A stretch of 64,000 bases of DNA. Source: Micavibrio sp. Its GTDB lineage: Bacteria; Pseudomonadota; Alphaproteobacteria; Micavibrionales; Micavibrionaceae. This document shows, in pieces, positions 9,103 through 18,108 of the stretch (position 1 is its first letter; each line of letters begins with the position of its first letter). A program made the translations under genes and the position numbers. The notes under the pieces are model-generated. The model saw nothing but the letters and a program-made list of their open reading frames with translations. It ran no database searches and had not been told where the DNA came from. The stretch covers positions 222,471-286,470 of the forward strand of contig JALSJP010000001.1 in assembly GCA_026989265.1 (NCBI GenBank). The letters are read 5' to 3'.

Positions 9103-9114
9103 AGGTCTAGACCT
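9103..9114. promoter_or_regulatory. Perfect palindrome upstream of the fabA promoter
   Basis: AGGTCTAGACCT is a perfect 12-base palindrome about 20 bases upstream of the predicted fabA -35 box, overlapping the stop codon of the neighbouring gene. It could be an operator for a dimeric regulator. No regulator gene adjoins it and no family motif was recognised. Confidence 0.25.
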
Positions 9115-10090
9115 AATAAGAAGCCATATCAAAATCTAAGCACACAAATTTATAGCTCTCTGTTATAGCAGCCATAGCCAAGGGCTTTGCGATTGCAGGC
9201 TCTATTTCTGGAAGATCCCCGCCCGAAGCAACAGCAATCATGCGCCCTGCAGCTTTCGCGCAAGCAACAGATTGATCATAAGATCCGTTCAAACCAATAG
9301 CGCGGAAAAAGCGCAAACACCTAGGCTCAAGCTCTCGCACCAGCTCAACAGGGGCATTTATCGGCATATCATTAGCGGCCAAACCGAAACGCCAATCACT
9401 ACCCGCAGGAACGCCAAGGCGGATGGCTTCTTGTGTCATGTTAAATACTACGCGATCAAGATTAGTAGGTAAATCAGACCCCTTAAACACATTACACATG
9501 TTAGAAGAGCTTAGAGATATAGCGAGCCTTTGCCCTGCAATACCGCTAAGCGCAACAATGCAATCACCGATAGACCAGCCCTTGCGCCCTAGCTGATATT
9601 GAATGGAAACATCGCATAATTCTTGAGCTGATATCTCAAATGCCATGGCCTTTTTAACGCATTCCATAAGCAAGCGCAGCGTCTCCGCTCGCGGAGCGCC
9701 CATATCCTCCCACCCAATAATAACATGATGGAAAACCGTAACAATAAGGTCATGAAGTTCAAAATCACAATCAAGCCATTCCTCAAAGAAAATGCGCGCA
9801 GCTAAACGCCCGCGCTCCGTCTCCATATCAATAATATGAGCAGGAGGCAGCGCATAAGGTGCAAGCATGCCCTGCGCGGGATGTGTTTCAAGCATAGATG
9901 CAAGCTTTTTAAAGCTAGCCTGCATCGCTTGATCGGGATCATCAAAAAGAAAATATGTCTCGACAAGTACGCCGGCCATATGCTGGATTACCTTCATGCC
10001 ATCAATGCCACGCTCATGGTCGGCAGCAAGTTGAATCAATGCGGAATAGAAACGGGAACCCATTTCTGGTTTATTAGTCAGTGCAAACAT
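9113..10090 (-). CDS. Conserved-looking hypothetical protein upstream of fabA
   Basis: The 325-residue, mostly helical soluble protein has no signal peptide or membrane segment, and no family was recognised. It has a Met/Leu-rich N-terminal half with a run of acidic and His residues (DFELHDLIVTVFHHVIIGWED) and a C-terminal half containing GRKGWSIGDCIVALSGIAG and RCLRFFRAIGLNGSYDQ. It ends 87 bases before fabA on the same strand. That position is often held by a regulator in alphaproteobacteria, but no DNA-binding motif is visible here. Confidence 0.75.
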   Translation of the reverse strand: MFALTNKPEMGSRFYSALIQLAADHERGIDGMKVIQHMAGVLVETYFLFDDPDQAMQASFKKLASMLETHPAQGMLAPYALPPAHIIDMETERGRLAARIFFEEWLDCDFELHDLIVTVFHHVIIGWEDMGAPRAETLRLLMECVKKAMAFEISAQELCDVSIQYQLGRKGWSIGDCIVALSGIAGQRLAISLSSSNMCNVFKGSDLPTNLDRVVFNMTQEAIRLGVPAGSDWRFGLAANDMPINAPVELVRELEPRCLRFFRAIGLNGSYDQSVACAKAAGRMIAVASGGDLPEIEPAIAKPLAMAAITESYKFVCLDFDMASY

Positions 10091-10189
10091 TTTATATAAG
10101 AAACCTATTACAGAATTATTAATAAGGTTAGAAGGAGGGAAGTTTAGAAAGATTAAAAATACATGCAGCGAAGCGCCACGAATATGATT

Positions 10190-10702
10190 CTAATCAATAT
10201 TTTCGCTTTCGTAAACACCCCAAAGCAAGTTTTTTTGCATCCATCCCGAATATCCTGAGACAAAAACCTTACACCAAACGCCCTTGCACTCTTCAATATT
10301 AACTTGAGCAAGCGGCTCTAAATACATGGAAACACGTGATTTTTTACTGTTATCGTAGAACGGCTTTTCATAGGCATATGCGGGGTCAGAGCCTTTGATA
10401 ATAGCTGTTCTTTTTCCTGATAAAAGAGTATGAAAAACCCAGCCAACCTGCCCTTCATGGTCTTTTATCTTCCTCCAGTGATCAAATTCGAGGATAACTT
10501 CCACTGGCAATGATTTGCGGTTTAGCGCCCATTTGATCGGATATTTTTGCCCTGGCCCTGCCCTTACATTGGTTTTATCTTTTGCTAAAGATACAAAACG
10601 CGGCAACTTCAGTCCAGAATTACTGAATATATCATCATTTTTAGCATAGGAATCAGCTCCGAAAACAAGCGTTCCGAAGCATAAAACAAAAGCGAAAAAC
10701 AT
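10190..10702 (-). CDS. Exported SH3-domain protein
   Basis: The 170-residue protein has a signal peptide (MFFAFVLCFGTLVFGADSYA) and then a bacterial SH3-type module. Key parts are DKTNVRAGPGQKYPIKW, DHWRKIKDHEGQVGWVFHTLLSG, and a second SH3-like half ending in VSGYSGWMQKNLLWGVY. Such proteins bind peptidoglycan or act in the periplasm, and are widespread in alphaproteobacteria. ATG 10702 was chosen over GTG 10720 because AAGG lies six bases upstream and the signal peptide then starts cleanly. It follows aroC on the same strand after eight bases, so it is probably co-transcribed. Confidence 0.8.
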   Translation of the reverse strand: MFFAFVLCFGTLVFGADSYAKNDDIFSNSGLKLPRFVSLAKDKTNVRAGPGQKYPIKWALNRKSLPVEVILEFDHWRKIKDHEGQVGWVFHTLLSGKRTAIIKGSDPAYAYEKPFYDNSKKSRVSMYLEPLAQVNIEECKGVWCKVFVSGYSGWMQKNLLWGVYESENID

Positions 10703-10710
10703 ATTTAACC

Positions 10711-11796
10711 TTATAAACACTGCGCTTTATGCCTTAACCAATGATCAGCAAGCACACAAGCCATCATAGCCTCGACGACAGGAACGCCGCGAATGCCAAC
10801 ACAAGGATCATGGCGCCCTTTTGTTATTATATCCGTCTCATTACCATTAATGTCAATGGTTTTGCGCGGAGTTAGGATAGAGCTTGTTGGCTTAAACGCT
10901 ACCCTTGCTATAATATCTTGACCAGAAGATATCCCGCCCAATATTCCGCCTGCATTATTGCTTTGGAATTCGGGGTTTCCATCTTTGCCCGCGCGGATTT
11001 CATCCGCATTATCAATCCCTCCAATAGATACACAATCAAAGCCATTGCCAATTTCCACGGCTTTGGCTGCATTAATGCTCATCATTGCTTTTGCGATATC
11101 TGCGTCAAGCTTATCATAAACAGGCGCGCCAAGCCCCGCAGGAATACCGCTAACATGCACCTCCACAAGCGCACCCGCGCTAGAGCCATTTTTACGGATA
11201 TCATCAAGATAGCCTGCCCAATTCTCGGCTGCATTAGAATCAGGGCAGAAAAATGGATTTTGTCCTACCTGATCCCAATTCCAGTTATCTTGATTAATTT
11301 TTTTTGTTCCGATCTGAACCACGCACGCGCGTATTTTTATATGCTCGCCTATTTGATGCTCTAACATTTTGCGAGCCACTGCTCCCGCCGCCACTCTCAT
11401 AGCAGTTTCACGCGCAGAAGAACGCCCACCGCCGCGATAATCGCGGATGCCATATTTTGCTTGATAAGTAAAATCAGCATGCGCTGGACGGAATTTATCT
11501 TTTATACCGCCGTAATCCTTAGATTTTTGATCGGTATTATGGATCAGCAAGCCAATCGGCGTTCCTGTGGTTTTGCCCTCAAACACGCCAGATAATATCT
11601 GCACCTTGTCTGACTCTTTGCGCTGCGTAGTATGGCGAGATTGCGCAGGTTTGCGTTGATCCAAAAATTGCTGGATATAACCCTCATCCAAATCAATATT
11701 TGGCGGCACGCCATCAACCACGCAGCCAATCGCCGCCCCATGGCTCTCACCAAAAGTAGTATATTGAAATAATGTTCCGAAATGATTACCTGACAT
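10711..11796 (-). CDS. aroC: Chorismate synthase
   Basis: The 361-residue FMN-dependent enzyme converts EPSP to chorismate, the last step of the shikimate pathway. Signatures are [17 protein letters not shown] near the N-terminus, [40 protein letters not shown] and the C-terminal [20 protein letters not shown]. Length is normal. The next gene in the same direction is the SH3-domain gene. The upstream region to 11938 is intergenic. Confidence 0.96.
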   Translation of the reverse strand: MSGNHFGTLFQYTTFGESHGAAIGCVVDGVPPNIDLDEGYIQQFLDQRKPAQSRHTTQRKESDKVQILSGVFEGKTTGTPIGLLIHNTDQKSKDYGGIKDKFRPAHADFTYQAKYGIRDYRGGGRSSARETAMRVAAGAVARKMLEHQIGEHIKIRACVVQIGTKKINQDNWNWDQVGQNPFFCPDSNAAENWAGYLDDIRKNGSSAGALVEVHVSGIPAGLGAPVYDKLDADIAKAMMSINAAKAVEIGNGFDCVSIGGIDNADEIRAGKDGNPEFQSNNAGGILGGISSGQDIIARVAFKPTSSILTPRKTIDINGNETDIITKGRHDPCVGIRGVPVVEAMMACVLADHWLRHKAQCL

Positions 11797-11938
11797 ACGC
11801 GCAGTTTAAACACTTATAATATAATTTAAAACAAGTTTTTTGACAATTTATTTACATTAAAGTACTTTTTTCTTGCGCTCTCACTGGAGGCTATGTAAAT
11901 ATACGTGTGTGCTACACATAAAAAGGGAGTAAGCTTAT

Positions 11939-12532
11939 ATGTCAGAAAACAATACCATTCAAAATATCATTGACATGGCACCTAATAATATAGACCCGCA
12001 ACACCCAATAGGCAGCTCTATATTAAAGAGAGTATCAAATAAAGAGAGACACTCTCCTGAAATATGTCTGGCATGGGCAGATCGACTTTTAAGTAAAAAA
12101 GATGAAGGTGAAAAATACCTTAACGCTGGTTCTGACTGGCTTGGCAGATCTATGGACAATGCAGAGCTAGATAGAAAACCAGATGCGCTATTTATTAAAG
12201 CTGAAAAATTAGCTGAAAAGCATTTTAACCAAGATACCGTTGTTACAGTATTAGAGCGAGCAATAAAGCATTGCCCTAGTGATAACAGAATAAAAGACAT
12301 GCTAATAAATGAAAGTTATAAACTTGCCAAAGCACAATTAAAAAATAATGCTCCAACAGTAGCAAAAGAAACAATAGACAGACTTATAGAACTCGTGCCA
12401 GAAACTCTCGAATATAAAGGAATAATTGCAATATTAAATAAGGCTAATGCAGAAATTAATACTTGCTATGATACAAACCATACGCAAGAGCAGAGCGAAC
12501 ATCATCAATCTTTTCAAGAATACGAAGCATAA
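11939..12532 (+). CDS. TPR-like helical hypothetical protein
   Basis: The 197-residue soluble protein is rich in helices of tetratricopeptide size. Helical pairs such as DALFIKAEKLAEKHFNQDT, VVTVLERAIKHCPSDNRI and ESYKLAKAQLKNNAPTVAKE suggest two or three TPR-like units, with a Gln/His/Glu-rich tail. A strong AGGGAG site lies before ATG 11939. Possible promoters TTGCGC-N17-TAAATA (11873-11901) and an isolated TTGACA (11840) are upstream. It ends eight bases from the convergent thioesterase gene. No specific family was recognised. Confidence 0.7.
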   Translation: MSENNTIQNIIDMAPNNIDPQHPIGSSILKRVSNKERHSPEICLAWADRLLSKKDEGEKYLNAGSDWLGRSMDNAELDRKPDALFIKAEKLAEKHFNQDTVVTVLERAIKHCPSDNRIKDMLINESYKLAKAQLKNNAPTVAKETIDRLIELVPETLEYKGIIAILNKANAEINTCYDTNHTQEQSEHHQSFQEYEA

Positions 12533-12539
12533 ATAACGC

Positions 12540-13001
12540 CTACTTTATAATAACAGCATCTTTTTGAGCTGAAAGAGTGCCTTGCTCTATCACTGCCATG
12601 GTAATTCGGCTTATAGCTGTGCGTTTACCTGTGGCTTCCTCGCTCATATCAATTTGCCAGACTTGAGTTCTGCGCCCGATATGAAGCGGACTGCATTTAC
12701 CAATAACATAGCCATTAGTTACCGCGCGTATATGATTTACATTAATTTCAAGCCCAACGGCTCTATGAGTTTCAGGATTGATAGTCATCCAAGCAGCAAC
12801 GCTGCCCAAAGTTTCTGCCAAAACGCAAGATGCGCCGCCGTGAAGAATGCCAAATGGCTGGGTTGTTCTGTGATCTACAGGAATGCGCCCGCTCAAAAAA
12901 CCCTCACCAATTTCAAGGAATTCAAAGCCGATATGCTCACCCATATTTGCATTACGCAAACCTTCGAGATAATTGACGCTGTAATCTTTAAACCAGATCA
13001 T
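12540..13001 (-). CDS. Hot-dog fold acyl-CoA thioesterase (PaaI/YdiI type)
   Basis: The 153-residue protein matches the YdiI/EntH-like hot-dog thioesterases: TTQPFGILHGGASCVLAETL contains the HGG motif and the catalytic Glu. It is followed by AVGLEINVNHIRAV and the CoA-binding region LHIGRRTQVWQIDM. Members hydrolyse aryl- or acyl-CoA or ACP thioesters, and the exact substrate cannot be read. Its start overlaps the stop of the YciI-like gene by one base, and fabI copy 2 lies just upstream of that, so it may serve acyl-thioester housekeeping in a fabI-yciI-thioesterase operon. Confidence 0.85.
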   Translation of the reverse strand: MIWFKDYSVNYLEGLRNANMGEHIGFEFLEIGEGFLSGRIPVDHRTTQPFGILHGGASCVLAETLGSVAAWMTINPETHRAVGLEINVNHIRAVTNGYVIGKCSPLHIGRRTQVWQIDMSEEATGKRTAISRITMAVIEQGTLSAQKDAVIIK

Positions 13002-13306
13002 TATTCAAAAAGCTTTTCAAATCTTGGCGCAACTTTTGCGTCATAAATTTCGATGTTTTTCCAGACATGTCCCGTGACATATGGCTCATTTTCAAGCCAT
13101 GAGTTAAGCTCTACCCTAGTTGGAAAATCCACAAGCATGATAGAGCCGCACATATTACCTTGATCATCCAAAATAGCAGTTGCCATCAAGAAATTGCCTT
13201 TTTCTGAATATATTTCAACTTGCTTTAAATGCTCATCGCGGGCAGAAGTGCGGCGCTCTAAAGCCCCGTCGTCACTTCCATCTTTTCCTATTACAATGAA
13301 TCGCAT
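13001..13306 (-). CDS. YciI-like protein
   Basis: The 101-residue dimeric alpha-beta (ferredoxin-like) fold protein is of the YCII family. It has the N-terminal MRFIVIGKDGSDDG strand, the R..HL segment (TSARDEHLKQ), the IMLVDFPTRVELNSWLENEPYV motif and a C-terminal IEIYDAKVAP strand. Some members have hydrolase-like His/Asp pairs, but most are of unknown role. It overlaps the thioesterase gene by one base (ATG/TAA type junction) and begins five bases after fabI copy 2, giving a compact three-gene unit. Confidence 0.85.
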   Translation of the reverse strand: MRFIVIGKDGSDDGALERRTSARDEHLKQVEIYSEKGNFLMATAILDDQGNMCGSIMLVDFPTRVELNSWLENEPYVTGHVWKNIEIYDAKVAPRFEKLFE

Positions 13307-13311
13307 AGATA

Positions 13312-14151
13312 TTATTCCTCAGGCTTTGGCTTCATACTAGCGAGTAATTCAGCAGTTTCAGCCACGCTATCCACGGCAAGCATTCCAACTGTGTGATAAC
13401 CACTATCGACATGCAATATTTCGCCAGTAACGCCGCTACCAAGATCAGAAAGCAAGAACAAACCAGACTTACCGACATCACCAATAGTCACATTGCGCTT
13501 TAATGGCGCGTTAAGCTCATTCCATTTCAAGATAAAGCGGAAATCACCGATACCGCTTGCCGCCAAAGTCTTGATTGGCCCTGCCGATATAGCATTAACG
13601 CGGATATTATCCTTACCAAGATCATTCGCCAAATACTTAACGCTTGCCTCAAGTGCGGCTTTTGCCACGCCCATAACATTATAATGTGGCATGACTTGCT
13701 CTGCCCCATAATAGGTAAGAGTTAGCAATGATCCGCCATCTGTCATCAACGGCGCTGCACGCTGAGCTACTGCTGTGAAGGAATAAACCGATATATCCAT
13801 AGTGCGTAAAAAATTATCACGGCTAGTATTCAAATAAAGCCCATCCAGCTCATTCTTGTCAGAAAATGCGATAGCATGAACAACAAAATCAATTTTGCCC
13901 CAACGTGATTCTATCTCGGAAAAAGCAGCATCAATGCTCGCCTCATCAGTAACATCACAAGGAAGTAATATATCAGAACCTACGCGCTCTGCCAAAGGCT
14001 TAACCCGCTTAAGCAAAGCATCACCCTGATAAGTAAAGGCAAGCTCCGCGCCATTAGCGGCGGCAGCCTCAGCAATTCCCCAAGCAATAGAGCGCTCATT
14101 TGCTACGCCCATTATAAGTCCACGTTTACCTTTTAAAAAATCACTATTCAT
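13312..14151 (-). CDS. fabI: Enoyl-[acyl-carrier-protein] reductase FabI (copy 2)
   Basis: The 279-residue protein is a second complete FabI. It has KGKRGLIMGVANERSIAWG, the catalytic HYNVMGVAKAALEASVKYL stretch with Tyr-x6-Lys, NAISAGPIKTLAASG and the C-terminal GEILHVDSGYHTVGM. It is clearly related to copy 1 but has a longer C-terminal tail (SMKPKPEE). It heads a minus-strand group with the YciI-like and thioesterase genes. Two FabI forms are common in alphaproteobacteria, and which one is essential cannot be read. Confidence 0.93.
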   Translation of the reverse strand: MNSDFLKGKRGLIMGVANERSIAWGIAEAAAANGAELAFTYQGDALLKRVKPLAERVGSDILLPCDVTDEASIDAAFSEIESRWGKIDFVVHAIAFSDKNELDGLYLNTSRDNFLRTMDISVYSFTAVAQRAAPLMTDGGSLLTLTYYGAEQVMPHYNVMGVAKAALEASVKYLANDLGKDNIRVNAISAGPIKTLAASGIGDFRFILKWNELNAPLKRNVTIGDVGKSGLFLLSDLGSGVTGEILHVDSGYHTVGMLAVDSVAETAELLASMKPKPEE

Positions 14152-14210
14152 TATATTTCTTCTTACTTATTTGTAGTGTTAAACATTTTGTATATCCTAC
14201 ACATTTAAAC

Positions 14211-14238
14211 TTAGCAGTCTAGAAAAACCTGCTATAAT
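14211..14238 (+). promoter_or_regulatory. Predicted promoter for the 452-residue protein
   Basis: TTAGCA (14211-14216) and a perfect TATAAT (14233-14238) are 16 bases apart. The -10 overlaps the first possible ATG (14237), which argues that translation starts at the next ATG, 14264. Confidence 0.4.
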
Positions 14239-14263
14239 GCCGCCAAATAAATGGATACATAAA

Positions 14264-15622
14264 ATGCCAATAAATCATAATATCGCAAAACACATATGCA
14301 ACGTAGTAAGAAGGCAAGTGCAAAGCGCCTACCCTGACCTTTATTTGGAATTCATACTTCATGAAGAAGGCAAAAGAAGTGATGCGTTTGAAAAAGAAGA
14401 AAAGAGAATAAGCGAGCTTCCTGCTGGGTCTTACATGATTGACTATGTGCAAAACGCCGATATTTGCAAAATATTAAAAAAGAATAACTCATGTTTTGTT
14501 GCAATATCAAGTCATACAACTCATGGGTTTATGGGGTTTTTCAAAAATAATAACTATATTGCATTATGCTTTATCAATTATGATCAATTTGACAGTGAAG
14601 ATCACTTAAGAAACCAAGTTTTTCATATTGCATGGCATGCTATAGATACTTATCAATCAAATATAATTAAAGATAATATATTAAAATCAACCGCCACCAA
14701 AAAACAAATATACCACAATAACTTAATGGCTGATATTTTTTCTGCCTCAGTGCAATTACTGCAAGGACGCAAAGATGCAATGTTGTCGCTAGCAAGGCAA
14801 AGAATTAATGAGACACTTACCCCTAAAACAGGTGTTTTTACAGAAAAATTTCCCTATCCAGTATGCTTAGATACCCTAGGTTTTATGTTCGATAATAATA
14901 TAGATCAATATAAAAATAGTAAAAACCCTGTAATAAACGCCCTAAACATAGCCGATAAAATTGGCAAAACATTTGGAGATGCCACTATAAAACAATGGAA
15001 TAGTTTCTGCTTTCCAGCGCAGGAAATGGCTTGGTCTGGCTATTCTCCTAATATAATTTTAGGTGCGGCATTATATACTAGCGAAAGCCCATATGTGCAA
15101 TCTATCGCTGACCTGATAGCAGATAGAGCAGATATAAAGCCTGAAACCGTTACATATTTGCAAGATTACAACCCATTTGCCGATAACCAAACAAATGAAA
15201 ACCTGCACAAAAAACAATGTGAAGAGCTTATATGCAGCTTGCTGGGTAAGGTGAAAGAAAATGGTGATTACAAAATTTTAATAGAGATAGCGAAAAAGCA
15301 AAATAACTATTTATTAGAAAAATCGCCTATGGGCTGGTGCGCGGCGGCATTAATTGCTGCTGCAAATGTGATAAAAGAAAACACAGAAGATAAAATAACA
15401 AGCGATATATTGAGCCAAGCGAGGAAAGCTTTCGATGATGAAGCAGCCTCTTTGCCATGGGGTACGCTAGCGAATTTTTCAAGAATAAAATTTCAATATA
15501 TGCGCAGCAATGCAGCCCCCAATATATCGGATATAGCGCTAATAGCTAGCAGCCGTGACGAATATCTCTCTATTTATAGAGCCATATCCGCCGTGCAAGA
15601 TTCTCCTGATATAACTAGTTAA
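14264..15622 (+). CDS. Hypothetical 452-residue cytoplasmic protein
   Basis: No family was recognised. The protein is soluble, without signal peptide, and looks like one large helical domain. Notable stretches are FHIAWHAIDTYQSN (two His near a Trp), QLLQGRKDAMLSLARQRINETLTPKTG and MGWCAAALIAAANVI. ATG 14264 was chosen because a TATAAT sits over the upstream ATG at 14237, but neither start has a good ribosome-binding site. It is AT-rich and Asn/Lys-rich relative to neighbouring housekeeping genes. The stop overlaps the convergent lipoprotein gene by eight bases. Confidence 0.75.
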   Translation: MPINHNIAKHICNVVRRQVQSAYPDLYLEFILHEEGKRSDAFEKEEKRISELPAGSYMIDYVQNADICKILKKNNSCFVAISSHTTHGFMGFFKNNNYIALCFINYDQFDSEDHLRNQVFHIAWHAIDTYQSNIIKDNILKSTATKKQIYHNNLMADIFSASVQLLQGRKDAMLSLARQRINETLTPKTGVFTEKFPYPVCLDTLGFMFDNNIDQYKNSKNPVINALNIADKIGKTFGDATIKQWNSFCFPAQEMAWSGYSPNIILGAALYTSESPYVQSIADLIADRADIKPETVTYLQDYNPFADNQTNENLHKKQCEELICSLLGKVKENGDYKILIEIAKKQNNYLLEKSPMGWCAAALIAAANVIKENTEDKITSDILSQARKAFDDEAASLPWGTLANFSRIKFQYMRSNAAPNISDIALIASSRDEYLSIYRAISAVQDSPDITS

Positions 15623-16094
15623 CAATTTCCCAACTACCGTCTGGTTGCTGGCAAGCTGTTCCGTAAGCTGTTTCTTCTTGCCCGCCAACATATATTGTTT
15701 GTTGATATTCACGGCAATATTTACCACTTGCGGATTGCCCCTCACGAGTTGCAACAACCGTTCCAGAATTACCGCTTTCAGGGTTGTTCCATGAGATAGG
15801 CTCGCCTATTGGCGCGCTTTGTGCTTGATAGGTTGCATTAGATAATTGCGCTCTATCAGCATTATCCAAGGATTTGCCGATCTCGCTTCCTACTAATGCC
15901 CCTAGCAATGCGCCCGCACCAGTAGCCCAAAGCTGACCAGAGCCACCGCCGACTTGCGATCCAACGATGCCGCCAAGGATAGCTCCCCCGCCAGTACCAA
16001 GCAATTGTTTATTACCCTGACCTTGCAATGTTTGACATGCGCCAAGTGCAAAAGTTGAGACAACCATCATTAAAACTGCTAATTTTTTCATCAA
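15615..16094 (-). CDS. 17 kDa surface-antigen-type lipoprotein with glycine zipper
   Basis: The 159-residue outer-membrane lipoprotein has a lipobox LGAC at about residues 17-20. This is followed by two Gly-rich zipper helices (GTGGGAILGGIVGSQVGGG and WATGAGALLGALVGSEIGKS), a DRAQLSNA linker, and a C-terminal beta domain with Cys pairs (GKYCREYQQTI; AYGTACQQPDGSW). This matches the Rickettsia 17 kDa antigen/SlyB-like glycine-zipper group. Likely role: outer-membrane integrity. Its gene overlaps the convergent gene upstream by eight bases. Confidence 0.88.
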   Translation of the reverse strand: MMKKLAVLMMVVSTFALGACQTLQGQGNKQLLGTGGGAILGGIVGSQVGGGSGQLWATGAGALLGALVGSEIGKSLDNADRAQLSNATYQAQSAPIGEPISWNNPESGNSGTVVATREGQSASGKYCREYQQTIYVGGQEETAYGTACQQPDGSWEIVN

Positions 16095-16187
16095 ATTCTA
16101 CCTTTATTACTAGATTGATATTTCTAACCGAGCAGTATATACAATATGAAATAAATTCATAGATCAAAAAATATATGGAGTAGAAAT

Positions 16188-18104
16188 ATGAGCGCACAAG
16201 AAAAACACATAGAGCAAGAGCAGCAACCATTTAATGCAGATGTAGCAAGATTGTTAGATATTGTTGCGCACGCGCTCTATACCGATCATGATGTTTTCCT
16301 GCGCGAACTTATCTCTAATTCCGCCGATGCATGTGACCGCCTGCGCTATGACGCTATTGCAAATCCTGAGCTTATAAGTGACAACCCCGATTTTCGTATA
16401 TGCGTATATAAGGACACGACGACGCGCACCCTTACACTTGTGGATAACGGGATTGGCATGAGCCATGATGAGCTAGCCGATAATTTAGGCACTATTGCAA
16501 AATCTGGCACAGCCGCGCTTATGGAGCAAATGAAAGATGCTAAGGGTGATGACAAACTCAAACTAATTGGGCAGTTTGGCGTTGGGTTTTACGCTAGCTA
16601 TATGGTGGCTAGCAAAATACAAGTCGTAAGCCGCAAAGCTGGGTCTGATAAAATTTGGCTGTGGGAATCAGATGGTAAATCTGGCTTTTCTATACGTGAA
16701 CCTAACGAAATAGAAATAGCAAGGCTTGATGGCGGGCGCGGCACAGCCATTACTTTGGATATAAAAGATGAGGCGTGCGAGTTCCTTTTAGATCAAAAAA
16801 TCACTGATACGGTTAAGGAATATTCCGATCATATAAGTGTGTCAATTTTCCTTGGCGCGCCAAGCATTGTCGCCAAAGATAAAGACGCTAAGGCTATAAA
16901 CAGTGCTTCCGCCCTTTGGATGAAGCCAAAAAGCGATATAACGGATGAGGATTATATCAATTTCTACAAACACCTCACCTCTAATATTGACGAACCTGTT
17001 ATGACTTCTCATTGGAAATCAGAAGGCACGATAGAGTTTACCTCACTGCTATATGTTCCGATGATGCGCCCGTGGGATTTGTTTGATCCATCGCGCAAAA
17101 ACTCGGTTAAGCTCTATGTGCGCCGAATTTTTATAACGGATAATATGGACACATTAATGTATCCATGGCTGCGCTTTGTTCGCGGAATAATAGATAGTGA
17201 GGATTTGCCGCTTAACATCAGTCGTGAAACTCTGCAATATAACCTTACGATTGAGAAGATTAAAAATGCCGTAGCGCGGCGTATTCTTGGTGATTTGGAT
17301 AAATTATCACGTAATGATGAGGCTGGATTTGCTGCATTTTGGAATCAGTTTGGCCCCGCCCTAAAAGAAGGGCTATATGACGCGCCAAACCATCAAGCCG
17401 CCATATTAAAAGTATGCCGCTTTTACTCCTCCCATGATGATGGCGAAAAATTCACCACCTTAGAAGAATATGTAGAGCGCATGAAAGACGGGCAAGAAGA
17501 CATATATTATATCAGCGGCGATAACGTGCAAAGCATAAAGAACAGCCCACAAATAGAAGGGCTAAAATCCCGCGGTCTAGAAGTTTTATTTTTCACCGAT
17601 ACTGTTGATGATTTTTGGTTGCAAAGCGTCCTTGATTATAAAGGCAAGCCGTTCAAATCAATTACAAAAGGTGATATTGATCTTGAAAAGTTCGAGAGCG
17701 ATAAACAAGATGAGGAAAAACCTGAAGAAAATAACGATGAAATAAATGACTTTATTACAAAAATGCAAGATATATTAGATGGTAAAATCCATAATATCCG
17801 CAAGTCATCGCGCCTTACAAACTCCCCCGTATGCCTTGTCGCACCAGAGGAAGGCGTGGACATGCATATGGAAAAAGTCTTAAAAATTAATCAAAAATAT
17901 CAAGGCAGCACAAAACCAGTGCTTGAGATTAACGCAGATCATGAGCTAATTAAAAAACTTGCTGCCGCATGTTCCAAAGGTGATAACATTGATGACGCGG
18001 CATATTTGCTGCTGGATCAAGCCAAAATTATTCAAGGATCGCCAATTGATGATATGGCGGAATTTACCCGTAGAATGTCAGAGTTTATGCAAAAAGCCGT
18101 GTGA
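16188..18104 (+). CDS. htpG: Chaperone protein HtpG (Hsp90)
   Basis: The 638-residue cytosolic Hsp90 homologue shows the GHKL ATPase motifs LRELISNSADACDRLRY, LTLVDNGIGMSHDEL, and GQFGVGFYASYMVA. The middle-domain catalytic Arg region NISRETLQYN and a C-terminal dimerisation domain are also present. Length is normal for bacterial HtpG. A GGAG-type site precedes ATG 16188. It ends four bases from a convergent secreted-protein gene, and no clear heat-shock promoter was identified. Confidence 0.97.
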   Translation: MSAQEKHIEQEQQPFNADVARLLDIVAHALYTDHDVFLRELISNSADACDRLRYDAIANPELISDNPDFRICVYKDTTTRTLTLVDNGIGMSHDELADNLGTIAKSGTAALMEQMKDAKGDDKLKLIGQFGVGFYASYMVASKIQVVSRKAGSDKIWLWESDGKSGFSIREPNEIEIARLDGGRGTAITLDIKDEACEFLLDQKITDTVKEYSDHISVSIFLGAPSIVAKDKDAKAINSASALWMKPKSDITDEDYINFYKHLTSNIDEPVMTSHWKSEGTIEFTSLLYVPMMRPWDLFDPSRKNSVKLYVRRIFITDNMDTLMYPWLRFVRGIIDSEDLPLNISRETLQYNLTIEKIKNAVARRILGDLDKLSRNDEAGFAAFWNQFGPALKEGLYDAPNHQAAILKVCRFYSSHDDGEKFTTLEEYVERMKDGQEDIYYISGDNVQSIKNSPQIEGLKSRGLEVLFFTDTVDDFWLQSVLDYKGKPFKSITKGDIDLEKFESDKQDEEKPEENNDEINDFITKMQDILDGKIHNIRKSSRLTNSPVCLVAPEEGVDMHMEKVLKINQKYQGSTKPVLEINADHELIKKLAAACSKGDNIDDAAYLLLDQAKIIQGSPIDDMAEFTRRMSEFMQKAV

Positions 18105-18108
18105 TCTG

